The notes: generated from the letters alone by a model not told the origin. A DNA stretch of 6,293 nt from Actinomycetota bacterium (GCA_027729865.1 JAQCBM010000112.1:1-6293), one strand, 5' to 3'. Counted from the stretch's first letter, positions 1-5,856 are shown. Program-made: numbers and translations.

Positions 1-1
1 C

Positions 2-436
2 TCCGGCGGTCCGCTCGTTAACGGATCCGGTGAAGTGATCGGTGTCAACACCGCAATCGCATCGCTCGGTGCTGTAGGTGGTGCAGCCGGCAGCATCGGC
101 CTGGGCTTCGCGATTCCGATCGACACTGCTGAGCGCATTGTCAACGAGATCATCAACACCGGTTCGTCGACCACTCCGGTGATCGGTGTCCAACTGGATA
201 TGCAGTTCGAGGGACCGGGCGCGAAGGTCGCGGAAGTGACACCCGGATCGGGTGCGGCTGAAGCTGGTATCCAAGACGGCGACGTCATCACCGCGATCAA
301 TGGCGACGTCATCGCCGAGCCGACGGAACTGATCGTGTCGATCCGATCCAATGCACCGGGTGACAGCGTCGACCTCACGGTGCTACGCGATGGCCGCACC
401 CAGGACATCACGGTCACATTGGCTGCGGCCGAGTAA
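2..436 (+). CDS. HtrA/DegP-like serine protease with PDZ domain, C-terminal part (5' truncated)
   Basis: This is the C-terminal 144 residues of a trypsin-like HtrA family protease, normally an envelope protein that degrades or refolds misfolded exported proteins. The first complete codon of the window begins S-G-G-P-L, the family's catalytic-serine motif (GNSGGPL), so the nucleophile is residue 1 of the visible part; the His and Asp of the triad and any signal or membrane anchor lie upstream of the window. GFAIP (residues 35-39) is the conserved end of the protease fold. Residues about 61-143 form one PDZ domain, with AGIQDGDVITAINGD (residues 88-102) as its clearest motif. The protein ends right after the PDZ, as in single-PDZ actinobacterial HtrA/PepD-like proteins. 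The stop codon is followed by a terminator, so this gene closes its transcription unit. The family call is secure; which HtrA paralogue it is cannot be told. Confidence 0.93.
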   Translation, partial: SGGPLVNGSGEVIGVNTAIASLGAVGGAAGSIGLGFAIPIDTAERIVNEIINTGSSTTPVIGVQLDMQFEGPGAKVAEVTPGSGAAEAGIQDGDVITAINGDVIAEPTELIVSIRSNAPGDSVDLTVLRDGRTQDITVTLAAAE

Positions 437-443
437 CGGACAG

Positions 444-484
444 GGCCGCCACAACACGGCCGAGTGTCGACCGGGAATCGACAC
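444..484 (+). other. Two small stem-loops in the 3' flank of the HtrA gene
   Basis: Two short inverted repeats follow the HtrA stop codon. The first pairs GGCCG (444-448) with CGGCC (457-461) across an 8-nt loop. The second pairs GTGTCGA (464-470) with TCGACAC (478-484), a perfect 7-bp stem with a 7-nt loop. Neither has a T-run. They sit just before the strong terminator hairpin and may stabilise the 3' end of the mRNA; the function is inference. Confidence 0.4.
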
Positions 485-496
485 GACCGCACGACC

Positions 497-547
497 CGGC
501 GCCGGGTGCTCGAATTCCTCCTCGAGCCCCGGCGCCGTCGTTAATTT
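497..547 (+). terminator. Rho-independent terminator after the HtrA gene
   Basis: CGGCGCCGGG (497-506) pairs perfectly with CCCGGCGCCG (528-537), and GCTCGA (508-513) pairs with TCGAGC (522-527). This gives a 16-bp stem with one bulged T (507) and an 8-nt loop (514-521). The stem is followed by a T-rich stretch, TTAATTT at 541-547. The very GC-rich stem and short T-rich tail are typical of high-GC terminators. It lies 61 bases after the HtrA stop and separates that gene from the MpaB/DUF2236 gene downstream. Confidence 0.82.
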
Positions 548-604
548 GTCGCCCGTTCCGATGCCGAAGATGCGAAGCCTGGTGACGCTTGGCACGCTAG
601 GGGT

Positions 605-1555
605 GTGTCTGCTTCCTCAAGCGCTACTTCCGGAGTAGTCGACTTCGCCCGCTCACGCATCGCGCAGGGCTTCCGCCGCATCGTCTCGGGCGATCCGGAG
701 GGCACACCCGATTGGGTGAAGCAATTGGCGCACGGAACCGACACCGGGTACTTCGGTCCGGGCTCTGCTGCATGGACCGTGCACGGATCGCTGCCCACCC
801 TTGTTGGGGGTGTTCGCGCACTCCTCATGCAGGCACTACACCCCGGCGCTCTCGCCGGTGTCTCTGAACACTCGCGCTACGAAGCCGATCCGCTCGGACG
901 GTTGGCGGGAACCACCCAATGGCTCACGGTCGTCACCTTCGGCGACACCGCGATGGCCGATCGCGAATGCGCGCGCGTGCGCGGCATGCACCGCAAGGTG
1001 AAGGGCACCTACCCCGTCGATGGTCAGATGCGCGAATACTCGGCGATGGATCCGGATCTCCTGCGCTGGGTGCACGTAGCGTTCACCGACTCGTTCCTCG
1101 CAACGCATCGGGTCTGGGGCGGTCCGATTCCTGGGGGTGAAGACGCCTACGTCCGTGAATGGGCGAAGGCCGGTGAACTTGTGGGTGTGATTGACCCGCC
1201 ACGGTCCGTTGCCGAACTCGACGATCAGATCCGTGATTTCGGTCCGGATCTTCGCGGGGATGAAACCGCGTGGAAGACCGTCGAGTTCATTCGATCCGCA
1301 CCAGTGCCGCTACCGGCGAAGGCTCCCTACAGCCTGCTGTTCGCTGGCGCTGTCGCGACGATCCCGGATTCCCACAGGCGTCTGCTGAAACTTCCACGTA
1401 TCCCGCTCGCGGTTGCCAAGCCGACTGTCTCGGCGATGCTCGGTGCACTCTCGCTCGCGCTCGGTCCGGCATCACCATCGATGCGCAACGCAATCGACCG
1501 TGCTGAACGGCTCGGCGAAGACGACAAGTCGCAGCCGGTTGACGCCGCGCGTTAA
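605..1555 (+). CDS. Oxygenase MpaB / DUF2236 family protein
   Basis: A 316-residue protein of the MPAB_Lcp_cat (DUF2236) family, which includes fungal MpaB oxygenase and bacterial latex-clearing protein, a heme-b dioxygenase. Actinobacteria carry many paralogues whose substrates are unknown. Family features are clear: FGPGSAAWTVHGSLPTLVGG (residues 50-69), HPGALAG (79-85), HSRY (89-92), GRLAGTTQWLTVVTFG (98-113), RVRGMHRKVKGTY (125-136), and DLLRWVHVAFTDSFL (151-165). The conserved histidines at 79, 89, 129, 157 and 168 include likely heme ligands, but I cannot say which. There is no signal peptide; the C-terminal third has short hydrophobic stretches but no convincing membrane span. The GTG at 605 is the first possible start after an in-frame stop at 542-544. 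AGGGG lies only one base before it, which is poor Shine-Dalgarno spacing, so initiation may be leaderless. The gene appears to be a single transcription unit. Its 3' end overlaps the convergent ribokinase gene. The family is secure; the reaction is unknown. Confidence 0.88.
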   Translation: MSASSSATSGVVDFARSRIAQGFRRIVSGDPEGTPDWVKQLAHGTDTGYFGPGSAAWTVHGSLPTLVGGVRALLMQALHPGALAGVSEHSRYEADPLGRLAGTTQWLTVVTFGDTAMADRECARVRGMHRKVKGTYPVDGQMREYSAMDPDLLRWVHVAFTDSFLATHRVWGGPIPGGEDAYVREWAKAGELVGVIDPPRSVAELDDQIRDFGPDLRGDETAWKTVEFIRSAPVPLPAKAPYSLLFAGAVATIPDSHRRLLKLPRIPLAVAKPTVSAMLGALSLALGPASPSMRNAIDRAERLGEDDKSQPVDAAR

Positions 1556-1558
1556 CGC
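1549..1558. other. Palindrome containing the stop codons of two convergent genes
   Basis: GCGTTAACGC is a perfect 10-bp palindrome. TAA at 1553-1555 ends the MpaB/DUF2236 gene on the plus strand, and TAA read from 1554 to 1552 ends the ribokinase gene on the minus strand. The two coding regions therefore overlap by four bases. There is no intergenic space for a terminator, so each transcript must end inside the neighbouring gene. Confidence 0.85.
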
Positions 1559-2466
1559 TCGAGCAGCTCGGTTACCTGCGCAAGCGACGGCAACGACGGA
1601 ACAGCGCCGCGGCCGGTTGCCGCAATGGCGCCCGCAGCAGATGCCCACCGCAAGGCCTCGGCAAGTGAAACACCGCGCGCAAGACCAGCAGCCAGGCCGC
1701 CGCAGAACGCATCGCCGGCAGCAACCGTGTCCACTGCACTGACTTTGAAGGCAGCGGCTTGGCCGGAGCCTTCCGCCGAACTCCACACCGCGCCCTTCTC
1801 GCCGCGCGTGATGATCACGCAACCGGGGCCACGTTCTTGTAGTGCTTGCGCAGCCTCGACCGCATCGACCATGTTGCTGGTCGGCATGCCCGTGAGCTCC
1901 TGTGCTTCGTGTTCGTTCGGCACCAGGATGTCCACGTTGGTGAGCAGTTCCTTCGGATAGTCACGGACGGGGGCCGGGTTCACCACCACTTGCGCGCCGA
2001 TCTTCTTGCCGGTCTCTGCAGCGGCGATCATCACCTCGATCGGCACTTCACCTTGCGTCAGAATCACGTCCACCGCGGACAGTGCCTTCAAATGATCGGC
2101 AACATCCGCCGGGGACACCTGATCATTCGCACCGGGAATCACGATGATTCGGTTCTCGCCGCTTGCATCGACCTCGATCAGTGCGGTGCCTGATGTTCCT
2201 CGCGCGGTCGCGATGCCATCGGAACGAATCCCCTCACGCGTGACCACGTCTTTGAGCCAATCGCCCGAGCCGTCGTCGCCGACCGCCCCGATCATGTGGA
2301 CTTCGGACTCCAGGCGAGCCGCGGCCACCGCCTGATTCAGCCCCTTGCCCCCGGGATGTCTCTCGAGCCGGGTACCGAACACGGTCTCCCCGGGATTGGG
2401 CATCCGATCGAGCTCGATGACCAGGTCGATGTTCAAGCTGCCGACGACTGCAACGCGATTGTGCAT
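1552..2466 (-). CDS. rbsK: Ribokinase (PfkB family)
   Basis: A 304-residue cytoplasmic sugar kinase that phosphorylates D-ribose to ribose 5-phosphate with ATP; the length matches ribokinases (about 300-310). Signatures in order: GSLNIDLV (residues 9-16) with N12 and D14 in the ribose site; HPGGKGLNQAVAAARL (37-52), PfkB signature 1; PGAND (111-115); VVNPAPVRDY (161-170); DILVPNEHEA (179-188) with the N184/E185 pair; and DTVAAGDAFCGGLA (246-259), PfkB signature 2, with D252 as catalytic base. Most family members read GAGD where this has AAGD, a variant I recall as usual in actinobacteria. The ATG at 2466 is chosen because GGAAG lies ten bases upstream and the kinase fold begins at residue 4. 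In-frame ATGs at 2487 and 2526 would add 7 or 20 residues without a ribosome-binding site and would overlap the divergent xylulokinase. Its product is the substrate of the RpiB encoded nearby. Confidence 0.92.
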   Translation of the reverse strand: MHNRVAVVGSLNIDLVIELDRMPNPGETVFGTRLERHPGGKGLNQAVAAARLESEVHMIGAVGDDGSGDWLKDVVTREGIRSDGIATARGTSGTALIEVDASGENRIIVIPGANDQVSPADVADHLKALSAVDVILTQGEVPIEVMIAAAETGKKIGAQVVVNPAPVRDYPKELLTNVDILVPNEHEAQELTGMPTSNMVDAVEAAQALQERGPGCVIITRGEKGAVWSSAEGSGQAAAFKVSAVDTVAAGDAFCGGLAAGLARGVSLAEALRWASAAGAIAATGRGAVPSLPSLAQVTELLER

Positions 2467-2472
2467 ATGGTC

Positions 2473-2478
2473 GATACT
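2473..2478 (+). promoter_or_regulatory. Candidate -10 element for xylulokinase
   Basis: GATACT lies seven bases before the ATG at 2486 and matches TATAAT at four of six positions. Since no Shine-Dalgarno precedes that ATG, this spacing would fit a leaderless transcript starting at the codon itself. No convincing -35 box is visible, so this is a weak prediction. If real, it lies between the two divergent start codons and its -35 region falls inside the ribokinase coding sequence. Confidence 0.25.
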
Positions 2479-2481
2479 TCC
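2477..2481 (-). promoter_or_regulatory. Shine-Dalgarno for ribokinase (decides start)
   Basis: GGAAG on the minus strand (CTTCC at 2477-2481) lies ten bases before the ATG at 2466. Neither upstream in-frame ATG (2487, 2526) has a comparable purine-rich site, which supports 2466 as the start. Confidence 0.55.
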
Positions 2482-2485
2482 ACGC

Positions 2486-3907
2486 ATGACGCGATCGCGG
2501 GCGGCTGTGGGTGTGGACTTGGGCACAGGTTCGGTGAAGGTTGCCCTGGTCGACGAGCAAGGGAATGTGCTCGCGAAGGCCGCGCGCCCCTATGACCTCT
2601 CCTCACCGCACGCTGGTTGGGCTGAGACCGACCCGTTGCTGTGGCTTGAGGCAACTGAGCAGGCGGCCGCGGAGATCGCCGATCAACTACCGGGCGCTGA
2701 GGGGGTGGGCTTCAGCGGTCAGATGCACGGCGTGGTGGTGTGCGATGCGAACCTCGAGCCGCTGCGCCCGGCGATCACGTGGGCCGATACCCGGTCAGCC
2801 CACGAGGCCGCTGCCATGCAGGTTGACCTGGGCGATGAGGTGCTCGCCCGTCTGGGTTCCCCGGCGGTCTCCGGTTTCGCGGCGACATCGCTGAAGTGGC
2901 TTGCCAACCACGAACCCGAGGTTCTCGCGAAGGCTCGCTTTGCGCTGCAACCCAAGGACTGGCTGCGCGCTCGGCTTGGTGGCGCGGTGGTCACCGAACC
3001 CAGCGACGCCAGCGGCACGTTGCTCGCCGACGTTGCCACCGGAACGTGGGACAACGACGCCATCACCTGGCTGGGCATCGACCGCAAACTCCTGCCACCA
3101 ATCGTGGGTTCGGGCGATGCCGCCGGTGAACTCACGATCGCAGGTCACACACTGCCGTGTGTTGCGGGCGCAGCAGATACTGCGGCAGCGATCGCGGGTA
3201 TGGGCTTGTCGATCAACGAGGGCTTCAGTGCAGTGGGTTCGGGTTCGCAAACGGTGTCCGTGCTCGCCGAACCCAGCGGCGGCATCGCCCGCGGCACGCA
3301 TCTATTCGCAACGGCCGGTGCGCCCGGATCGGGTTGGTACCGCATCGGGGCAGTGCAAAACGCCGGGATCGCACTTCGCCGCGCACTCGAATGGTTCGGC
3401 GCATCACCGAAGGAAGCCAACGACGCACTCGATGCAGGCGTGCGCCCGAGCGATCCGATCTTCGTCCCCTACGTTGCCGGCGAACGCACTCCGTTCGTGG
3501 ATGCGCACCTGCGCGGAGCATGGCTTGGCCTTGGTTTGGACACCGATCGGCAAGCCCTGCTGCGCAGCATCGTCGAAGGTGTGGCGCAGGCCGTAGCCCT
3601 TGGCATGCAGGCGGTTCAGGACGCCGGCGCGCAGCTACCCGATCCACTCCCGTTGATAGGTGGTGGTGCCGTTGACCCACGGTTCCAGCAACTGATCGCC
3701 GACGTGGCTCAGCGGCGACTCGCACCCACCGAGCAGCCCGATGCCGCAGTGGTGGGTGCTGCACACCTAGCGCTGGGAATGAGCGATCGGCGGCCCGCGT
3801 CCGTGGGCGCGATCGTCGAACCGCGCCCCGAATCAGCCGAGCTATTCGCCAATAGACGCGATCACCTGGTTGAGTACGTCCGTATGCAACTCGACCGAGA
3901 AGGATGA
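2486..3907 (+). CDS. xylB: Xylulokinase (FGGY family carbohydrate kinase)
   Basis: A 473-residue FGGY kinase, predicted to phosphorylate D-xylulose to xylulose 5-phosphate with ATP; XylB proteins are typically about 480-500 residues. The N-terminal phosphate loop is VDLGTGSVKVALVDE (residues 10-24). Further XylB-type signatures are GFSGQMHG (75-82), TWADTR (98-103), PKDWLR (156-161), SDASGT (173-178), GAADTAAAIAGMG (228-240) with catalytic base D231, YVAGERTP (329-336), and the C-terminal ATP-binding stretch LIGGGAVDPRFQQLIADV (390-407). GQMHG and PKDWLR favour xylulokinase over glycerol kinase or ribulokinase, but substrate assignment in FGGY is only moderately certain. The ATG at 2486 places the phosphate loop ten residues in; GTG at 2507 is an alternative. 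The reading frame stays open upstream to about 2345, but that part is the antisense of ribokinase and does not look like protein. rpiB follows within five bases, so the two are very likely co-transcribed. No xylose isomerase is in view. Confidence 0.9.
   Translation: MTRSRAAVGVDLGTGSVKVALVDEQGNVLAKAARPYDLSSPHAGWAETDPLLWLEATEQAAAEIADQLPGAEGVGFSGQMHGVVVCDANLEPLRPAITWADTRSAHEAAAMQVDLGDEVLARLGSPAVSGFAATSLKWLANHEPEVLAKARFALQPKDWLRARLGGAVVTEPSDASGTLLADVATGTWDNDAITWLGIDRKLLPPIVGSGDAAGELTIAGHTLPCVAGAADTAAAIAGMGLSINEGFSAVGSGSQTVSVLAEPSGGIARGTHLFATAGAPGSGWYRIGAVQNAGIALRRALEWFGASPKEANDALDAGVRPSDPIFVPYVAGERTPFVDAHLRGAWLGLGLDTDRQALLRSIVEGVAQAVALGMQAVQDAGAQLPDPLPLIGGGAVDPRFQQLIADVAQRRLAPTEQPDAAVVGAAHLALGMSDRRPASVGAIVEPRPESAELFANRRDHLVEYVRMQLDREG
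3897..3903 (+). promoter_or_regulatory. Shine-Dalgarno for rpiB (decides start)
   Basis: GAGAAGG ends directly against the ATG at 3904, too close to serve it, but lies nine bases before the ATG at 3913. The downstream ATG is therefore the better start. The site is inside the last codons of xylB, which suggests translational coupling. Confidence 0.7.
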
Positions 3908-3912
3908 CATCC

Positions 3913-4368
3913 ATGGCCCGCACTGTTGCCATCGGTTCTGATCACGCCGGTTTCCACCTGAAGACCGCGCTGGTCAACTACCTGACCGAGCAGGGATACC
4001 AGGTGATCGATGCCGGAACCGACTCCGATGAGCGCGTGGACTACCCGCGCTTTGGTGCGGCCGTAGCGAAACTGGTTGCTGCGGGTGAGGTGGACCGCGG
4101 GGTGCTCGTGTGCGGCAGCGGCCAGGGCGTGTGCATGGCGGCGAACAAAGTTGCGGGCGCGCGTGCCGGAGTGGTGCGCGATTCGCAGGACGCCGAGATG
4201 ATTCGCCGGCATAACGACGCCAACATTGCGTGTTTCGGCGAGCGGGTCACCGACGCCGTCACGGCGGTCGAGGCCCTCGCGGTGTTCTTGGATACCGAAT
4301 TCGAGGGCGGACGCCACCAACCCCGGGTCGATCAGCTCGCCGCCCTCGATCGCGGCGAGAACGTCTGA
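3913..4368 (+). CDS. rpiB: Ribose 5-phosphate isomerase B
   Basis: A 151-residue enzyme of the RpiB/LacAB family, interconverting ribose 5-phosphate and ribulose 5-phosphate; the length is typical. Motifs: IGSDHAGFHLK (residues 7-17), with D10 and H11 in the phosphate and ring-opening site; DYPRFG (43-48); VCGSGQGVCMAANKV (66-80), containing the catalytic cysteine C67; RRHNDANIACFGER (98-111); and FEGGRHQPRV (130-139). C67 places it with cysteine-type RpiB, as in E. coli. In the glutamate type, known from Mycobacterium tuberculosis, the cysteine is replaced and a Glu occupies the position that is V73 here. The ATG at 3904 would overlap the xylB stop as ATGA and add three residues, but spacing from GAGAAGG favours 3913. 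It sits five bases after xylB, so it is very likely in the same operon. Its substrate is made by the divergently encoded ribokinase, so the three genes form one pentose-entry module. Confidence 0.92.
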   Translation: MARTVAIGSDHAGFHLKTALVNYLTEQGYQVIDAGTDSDERVDYPRFGAAVAKLVAAGEVDRGVLVCGSGQGVCMAANKVAGARAGVVRDSQDAEMIRRHNDANIACFGERVTDAVTAVEALAVFLDTEFEGGRHQPRVDQLAALDRGENV

Positions 4369-4460
4369 CCGCTGGGCCGTAGAGAGATCGTTATCGGAAC
4401 GTCATATTTCTCGCCATCCACATGTTTAGTTGACGCGTCCAACGGGAAGAACTGCCTGTG

Positions 4461-4470
4461 GAACCGGTTC
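4461..4470. other. 10-bp palindrome upstream of the lipoprotein gene
   Basis: GAACCGGTTC is a perfect palindrome 20 bases before the preferred lipoprotein start. It could be a regulator half-site pair or chance. The surrounding spacer (4369-4490, 122 bases) holds a TTGACG at 4430-4435 but no -10 element at suitable distance, and no terminator hairpin after rpiB that I can see. Confidence 0.25.
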
Positions 4471-4476
4471 ACCGTC

Positions 4477-4482
4477 GAAGGG
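4477..4482 (+). promoter_or_regulatory. Shine-Dalgarno for the lipoprotein gene (decides start)
   Basis: GAAGGG lies eight bases before the ATG at 4491. The upstream in-frame GTG at 4458 has no such site and would place eleven mostly charged residues ahead of the signal peptide, so 4491 is preferred. Confidence 0.65.
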
Positions 4483-4490
4483 ATGAGATC

Positions 4491-4916
4491 ATGCGCACTA
4501 TGCGAATCACACTTTCTAAGGGCGCCGCTGTCGGCGCCGCAGCCCTGCTCGGTATCACCGTGCTCGCCGGTTGCTCCTCCAGCGACTCCTCGAACGAGGA
4601 AACCACCACGAGCGAGACCACGAGCGAGGAGTCGATGGATGGGGGAAGCCAGATGCTGCCGCCAGTGATCGTCGAGCCCGGTCAGACCGAAGCGAGCGCC
4701 AAGGTGGGCGACTTCATCGACATCGTGGTCGAGGAAATCGTCGGAACCACCATCGCCACCGACAACCCGGAGATCTTGAAGATCTCGCAGGCGTACGACG
4801 ACGGCTCCGCGGTGTTCAACCCTGGTGCCGAAGCACTTGCTCCGGGTACAGCGATCATCACGGTCACCACTCCGGACAACGAGAGTTACGACATCACCGT
4901 CACCGTCACGGAGTAG
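4491..4916 (+). CDS. Small lipoprotein with an Ig-like (Big-type) domain, function unknown
   Basis: A 141-residue predicted lipoprotein. The N-terminus is a classical type II signal: charged MRTMRITLSK (residues 1-10), a hydrophobic core (11-24) and the lipobox LAGC with lipidated C28. Residues 29-54 are a low-complexity Ser/Thr/Glu linker containing a TTSETTSE repeat, typical of a tether between membrane and folded domain. Residues about 58-141 resemble a bacterial Ig-like beta-sandwich: VGDFIDIVV (72-80), the ATDNPEILKIS strand region (89-99), FNPGAEALAPGTAIITVTT (109-127) and a terminal strand YDITVTVTE (133-141). The pattern is close to Big_2 domains, but I cannot run a profile to confirm it. 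It is probably anchored on the outer face of the cytoplasmic membrane. No enzymatic motif is visible. The ATP-grasp gene follows after 48 bases in the same frame, suggesting co-transcription but not a known shared pathway. Confidence 0.82.
   Translation: MRTMRITLSKGAAVGAAALLGITVLAGCSSSDSSNEETTTSETTSEESMDGGSQMLPPVIVEPGQTEASAKVGDFIDIVVEEIVGTTIATDNPEILKISQAYDDGSAVFNPGAEALAPGTAIITVTTPDNESYDITVTVTE
4605..4628 (+). repeat. Perfect tandem 12-bp repeat in the lipoprotein linker
   Basis: ACCACGAGCGAG occurs twice back to back (4605-4616 and 4617-4628), in frame, encoding TTSE twice in the linker. Copy-number change would lengthen or shorten the tether by four residues without a frameshift. Confidence 0.85.
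4910..4913 (+). promoter_or_regulatory. Candidate Shine-Dalgarno for the ATP-grasp gene, pointing to an ATA codon
   Basis: GGAG spans the end of the lipoprotein gene, just before its TAG stop (4914-4916). It lies six bases before ATA at 4920, which is in frame with the ATP-grasp gene. For the GTG at 4965 the only purine-rich stretch is AAGG at 4959-4962, two bases away and too close. The GGAG therefore raises the possibility of initiation at ATA. Confidence 0.35.
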
Positions 4917-4964
4917 GCAATAAACACAAACACGAATACACCTCAACACGCCACCGACAAGGCC

Positions 4965-5843
4965 GTGCGGGTAGGACTAGCCACCTGCGCGGCCTTGCCG
5001 TCGGGTGACCCCGACGACGCGCATCTGCTCGACGCATTCGAACGCGCGGGGATGAGTTACGCCTGGATTCCGTGGAACTCCACCGACCCGCGAACGCTCG
5101 GCGACACGGTTGACGCTCTCGTGCTGCGGTCGACCTGGGACTACACGGACAACTATCCCGAGTTCATGCGCTGGCTCGATGCGATCGACATCCCGATCCA
5201 CAACCCACGCGACATCGTGAAGTGGAACAGCGACAAGCGGTATCTGCTGGAACTCGCTGCTGCGGGTGTTCCAGTCGTTCCCACCGAAGTCCTGGAATCC
5301 GTCGATCAGGTCTGGGACGCACCGGATGGCTTCGCGGAGTTCGTGGTGAAGCCCACGCGTGGCGCAGGTTCGAAAGGCGCCAAGCGCTTCGCAGTTGCCG
5401 AGATCGACGCCGCCCGTGCGCACGCAATCGAACTCATCGGCTCCGGCAGCCCGGCCATGGTCCAGCCGTACCTGCCGAGTGTGGACGACGGTTCAGAGAC
5501 AGCGCTTGTTCACTTCGATGGCGTCTTCTCGCACTCCGTCACCAAGGGGCCGATGCTGTCCAAGGACGGGGTCCGTCAGATGGTCGACGACCTTTATGTA
5601 GTGGAGAGCATTGATCATCGGCAGGCCAGTGAGGCCCAAAGAGCGGTGGCCCGGCAGGCCATCGCGGCTATTCCGACGACCAACACCCACAGCGCACCGC
5701 TTTACGCCCGAGTCGACGTGATCGATGACCCCACCGGGGCGCCCATCGTGCTCGAACTCGAGCTCGTGGAGCCGTCGTTGTTCTTCTCTTTCGATCCCGA
5801 AGCCGCCGATCGGTTCGTGGAGGCCATCAGCGCCCGGGCCTGA
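4965..5843 (+). CDS. ATP-grasp domain protein related to DcsG/RimK-type ligases
   Basis: A 292-residue cytoplasmic protein with the ATP-grasp fold, which joins a carboxylate to a nucleophile through an acyl-phosphate. The N-terminal domain carries VLRSTWDYTDNYPEFMRWL (residues 53-71) and HNPRDIVKWNSDKRYLLELAAAGVPVVPT (79-107), a pattern I associate with the DcsG (O-ureido-serine cyclo-ligase) group and its uncharacterised relatives. FVVKPTRGAGSKGAKRF (126-142) holds ATP-binding K129 and the glycine-rich loop. MVQPYLPSVDDGSETALVHFDGVFSHSV (165-192) and YARVDV (247-252) follow. LELELVEPSLFF (263-274) carries the metal-binding glutamates. GTG at 4965 is the only conventional start near the domain boundary but has a poor ribosome-binding site; translation might begin at ATA 4920, adding NTNTNTPQHATDKA-type residues. 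The gene lies 48 bases after the lipoprotein gene, probably in one operon. The ligase class is fairly sure; substrate and product are unknown, and no cycloserine genes are nearby. Confidence 0.82.
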   Translation: MRVGLATCAALPSGDPDDAHLLDAFERAGMSYAWIPWNSTDPRTLGDTVDALVLRSTWDYTDNYPEFMRWLDAIDIPIHNPRDIVKWNSDKRYLLELAAAGVPVVPTEVLESVDQVWDAPDGFAEFVVKPTRGAGSKGAKRFAVAEIDAARAHAIELIGSGSPAMVQPYLPSVDDGSETALVHFDGVFSHSVTKGPMLSKDGVRQMVDDLYVVESIDHRQASEAQRAVARQAIAAIPTTNTHSAPLYARVDVIDDPTGAPIVLELELVEPSLFFSFDPEAADRFVEAISARA

Positions 5844-5856
5844 CCCCCAAGATGCG

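Noticed and set aside
2345..2485. N-terminal extension of xylulokinase from a TTG at 2345
   Set aside because: The extra 47 residues are antisense to conserved ribokinase motifs and match no FGGY N-terminus; the phosphate loop begins just after the ATG at 2486.
3904..3912. rpiB start at 3904 forming an ATGA overlap with the xylB stop
   Set aside because: GAGAAGG would be directly adjacent to this ATG; its spacing fits the ATG at 3913.
3225..3932. Antisense open frame of about 235 codons within xylulokinase
   Set aside because: Arg-rich, low-information translation typical of a GC-rich shadow frame; the sense strand encodes an intact FGGY kinase.
4369..4400. Intrinsic terminator after rpiB
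   Set aside because: No stem of useful length followed by a T-run is visible, so transcription may continue toward the lipoprotein gene.
4396..4426. ECF sigma-factor promoter (GGAAC ... GTT) upstream of the lipoprotein
   Set aside because: The gap between GGAAC (4396-4400) and GTT (4424-4426) is 23 bases, longer than the usual 15-19.
4430..4458. Housekeeping promoter using TTGACG at 4430-4435
   Set aside because: No -10-like hexamer is found 16-19 bases downstream.
4332..4949. Long antisense open frame (about 205 codons) over the lipoprotein gene
   Set aside because: The composition looks like reversed high-GC coding sequence, no family is recognisable, and the sense strand has a clear signal peptide, lipobox and Shine-Dalgarno.
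4914..4967. Stop-codon readthrough joining the lipoprotein and ATP-grasp protein, since both are in the same frame with only TAG between them
   Set aside because: It would place an ATP-dependent cytoplasmic ligase outside the membrane behind a lipobox. No readthrough context is evident, and the GGAG upstream argues for separate initiation.
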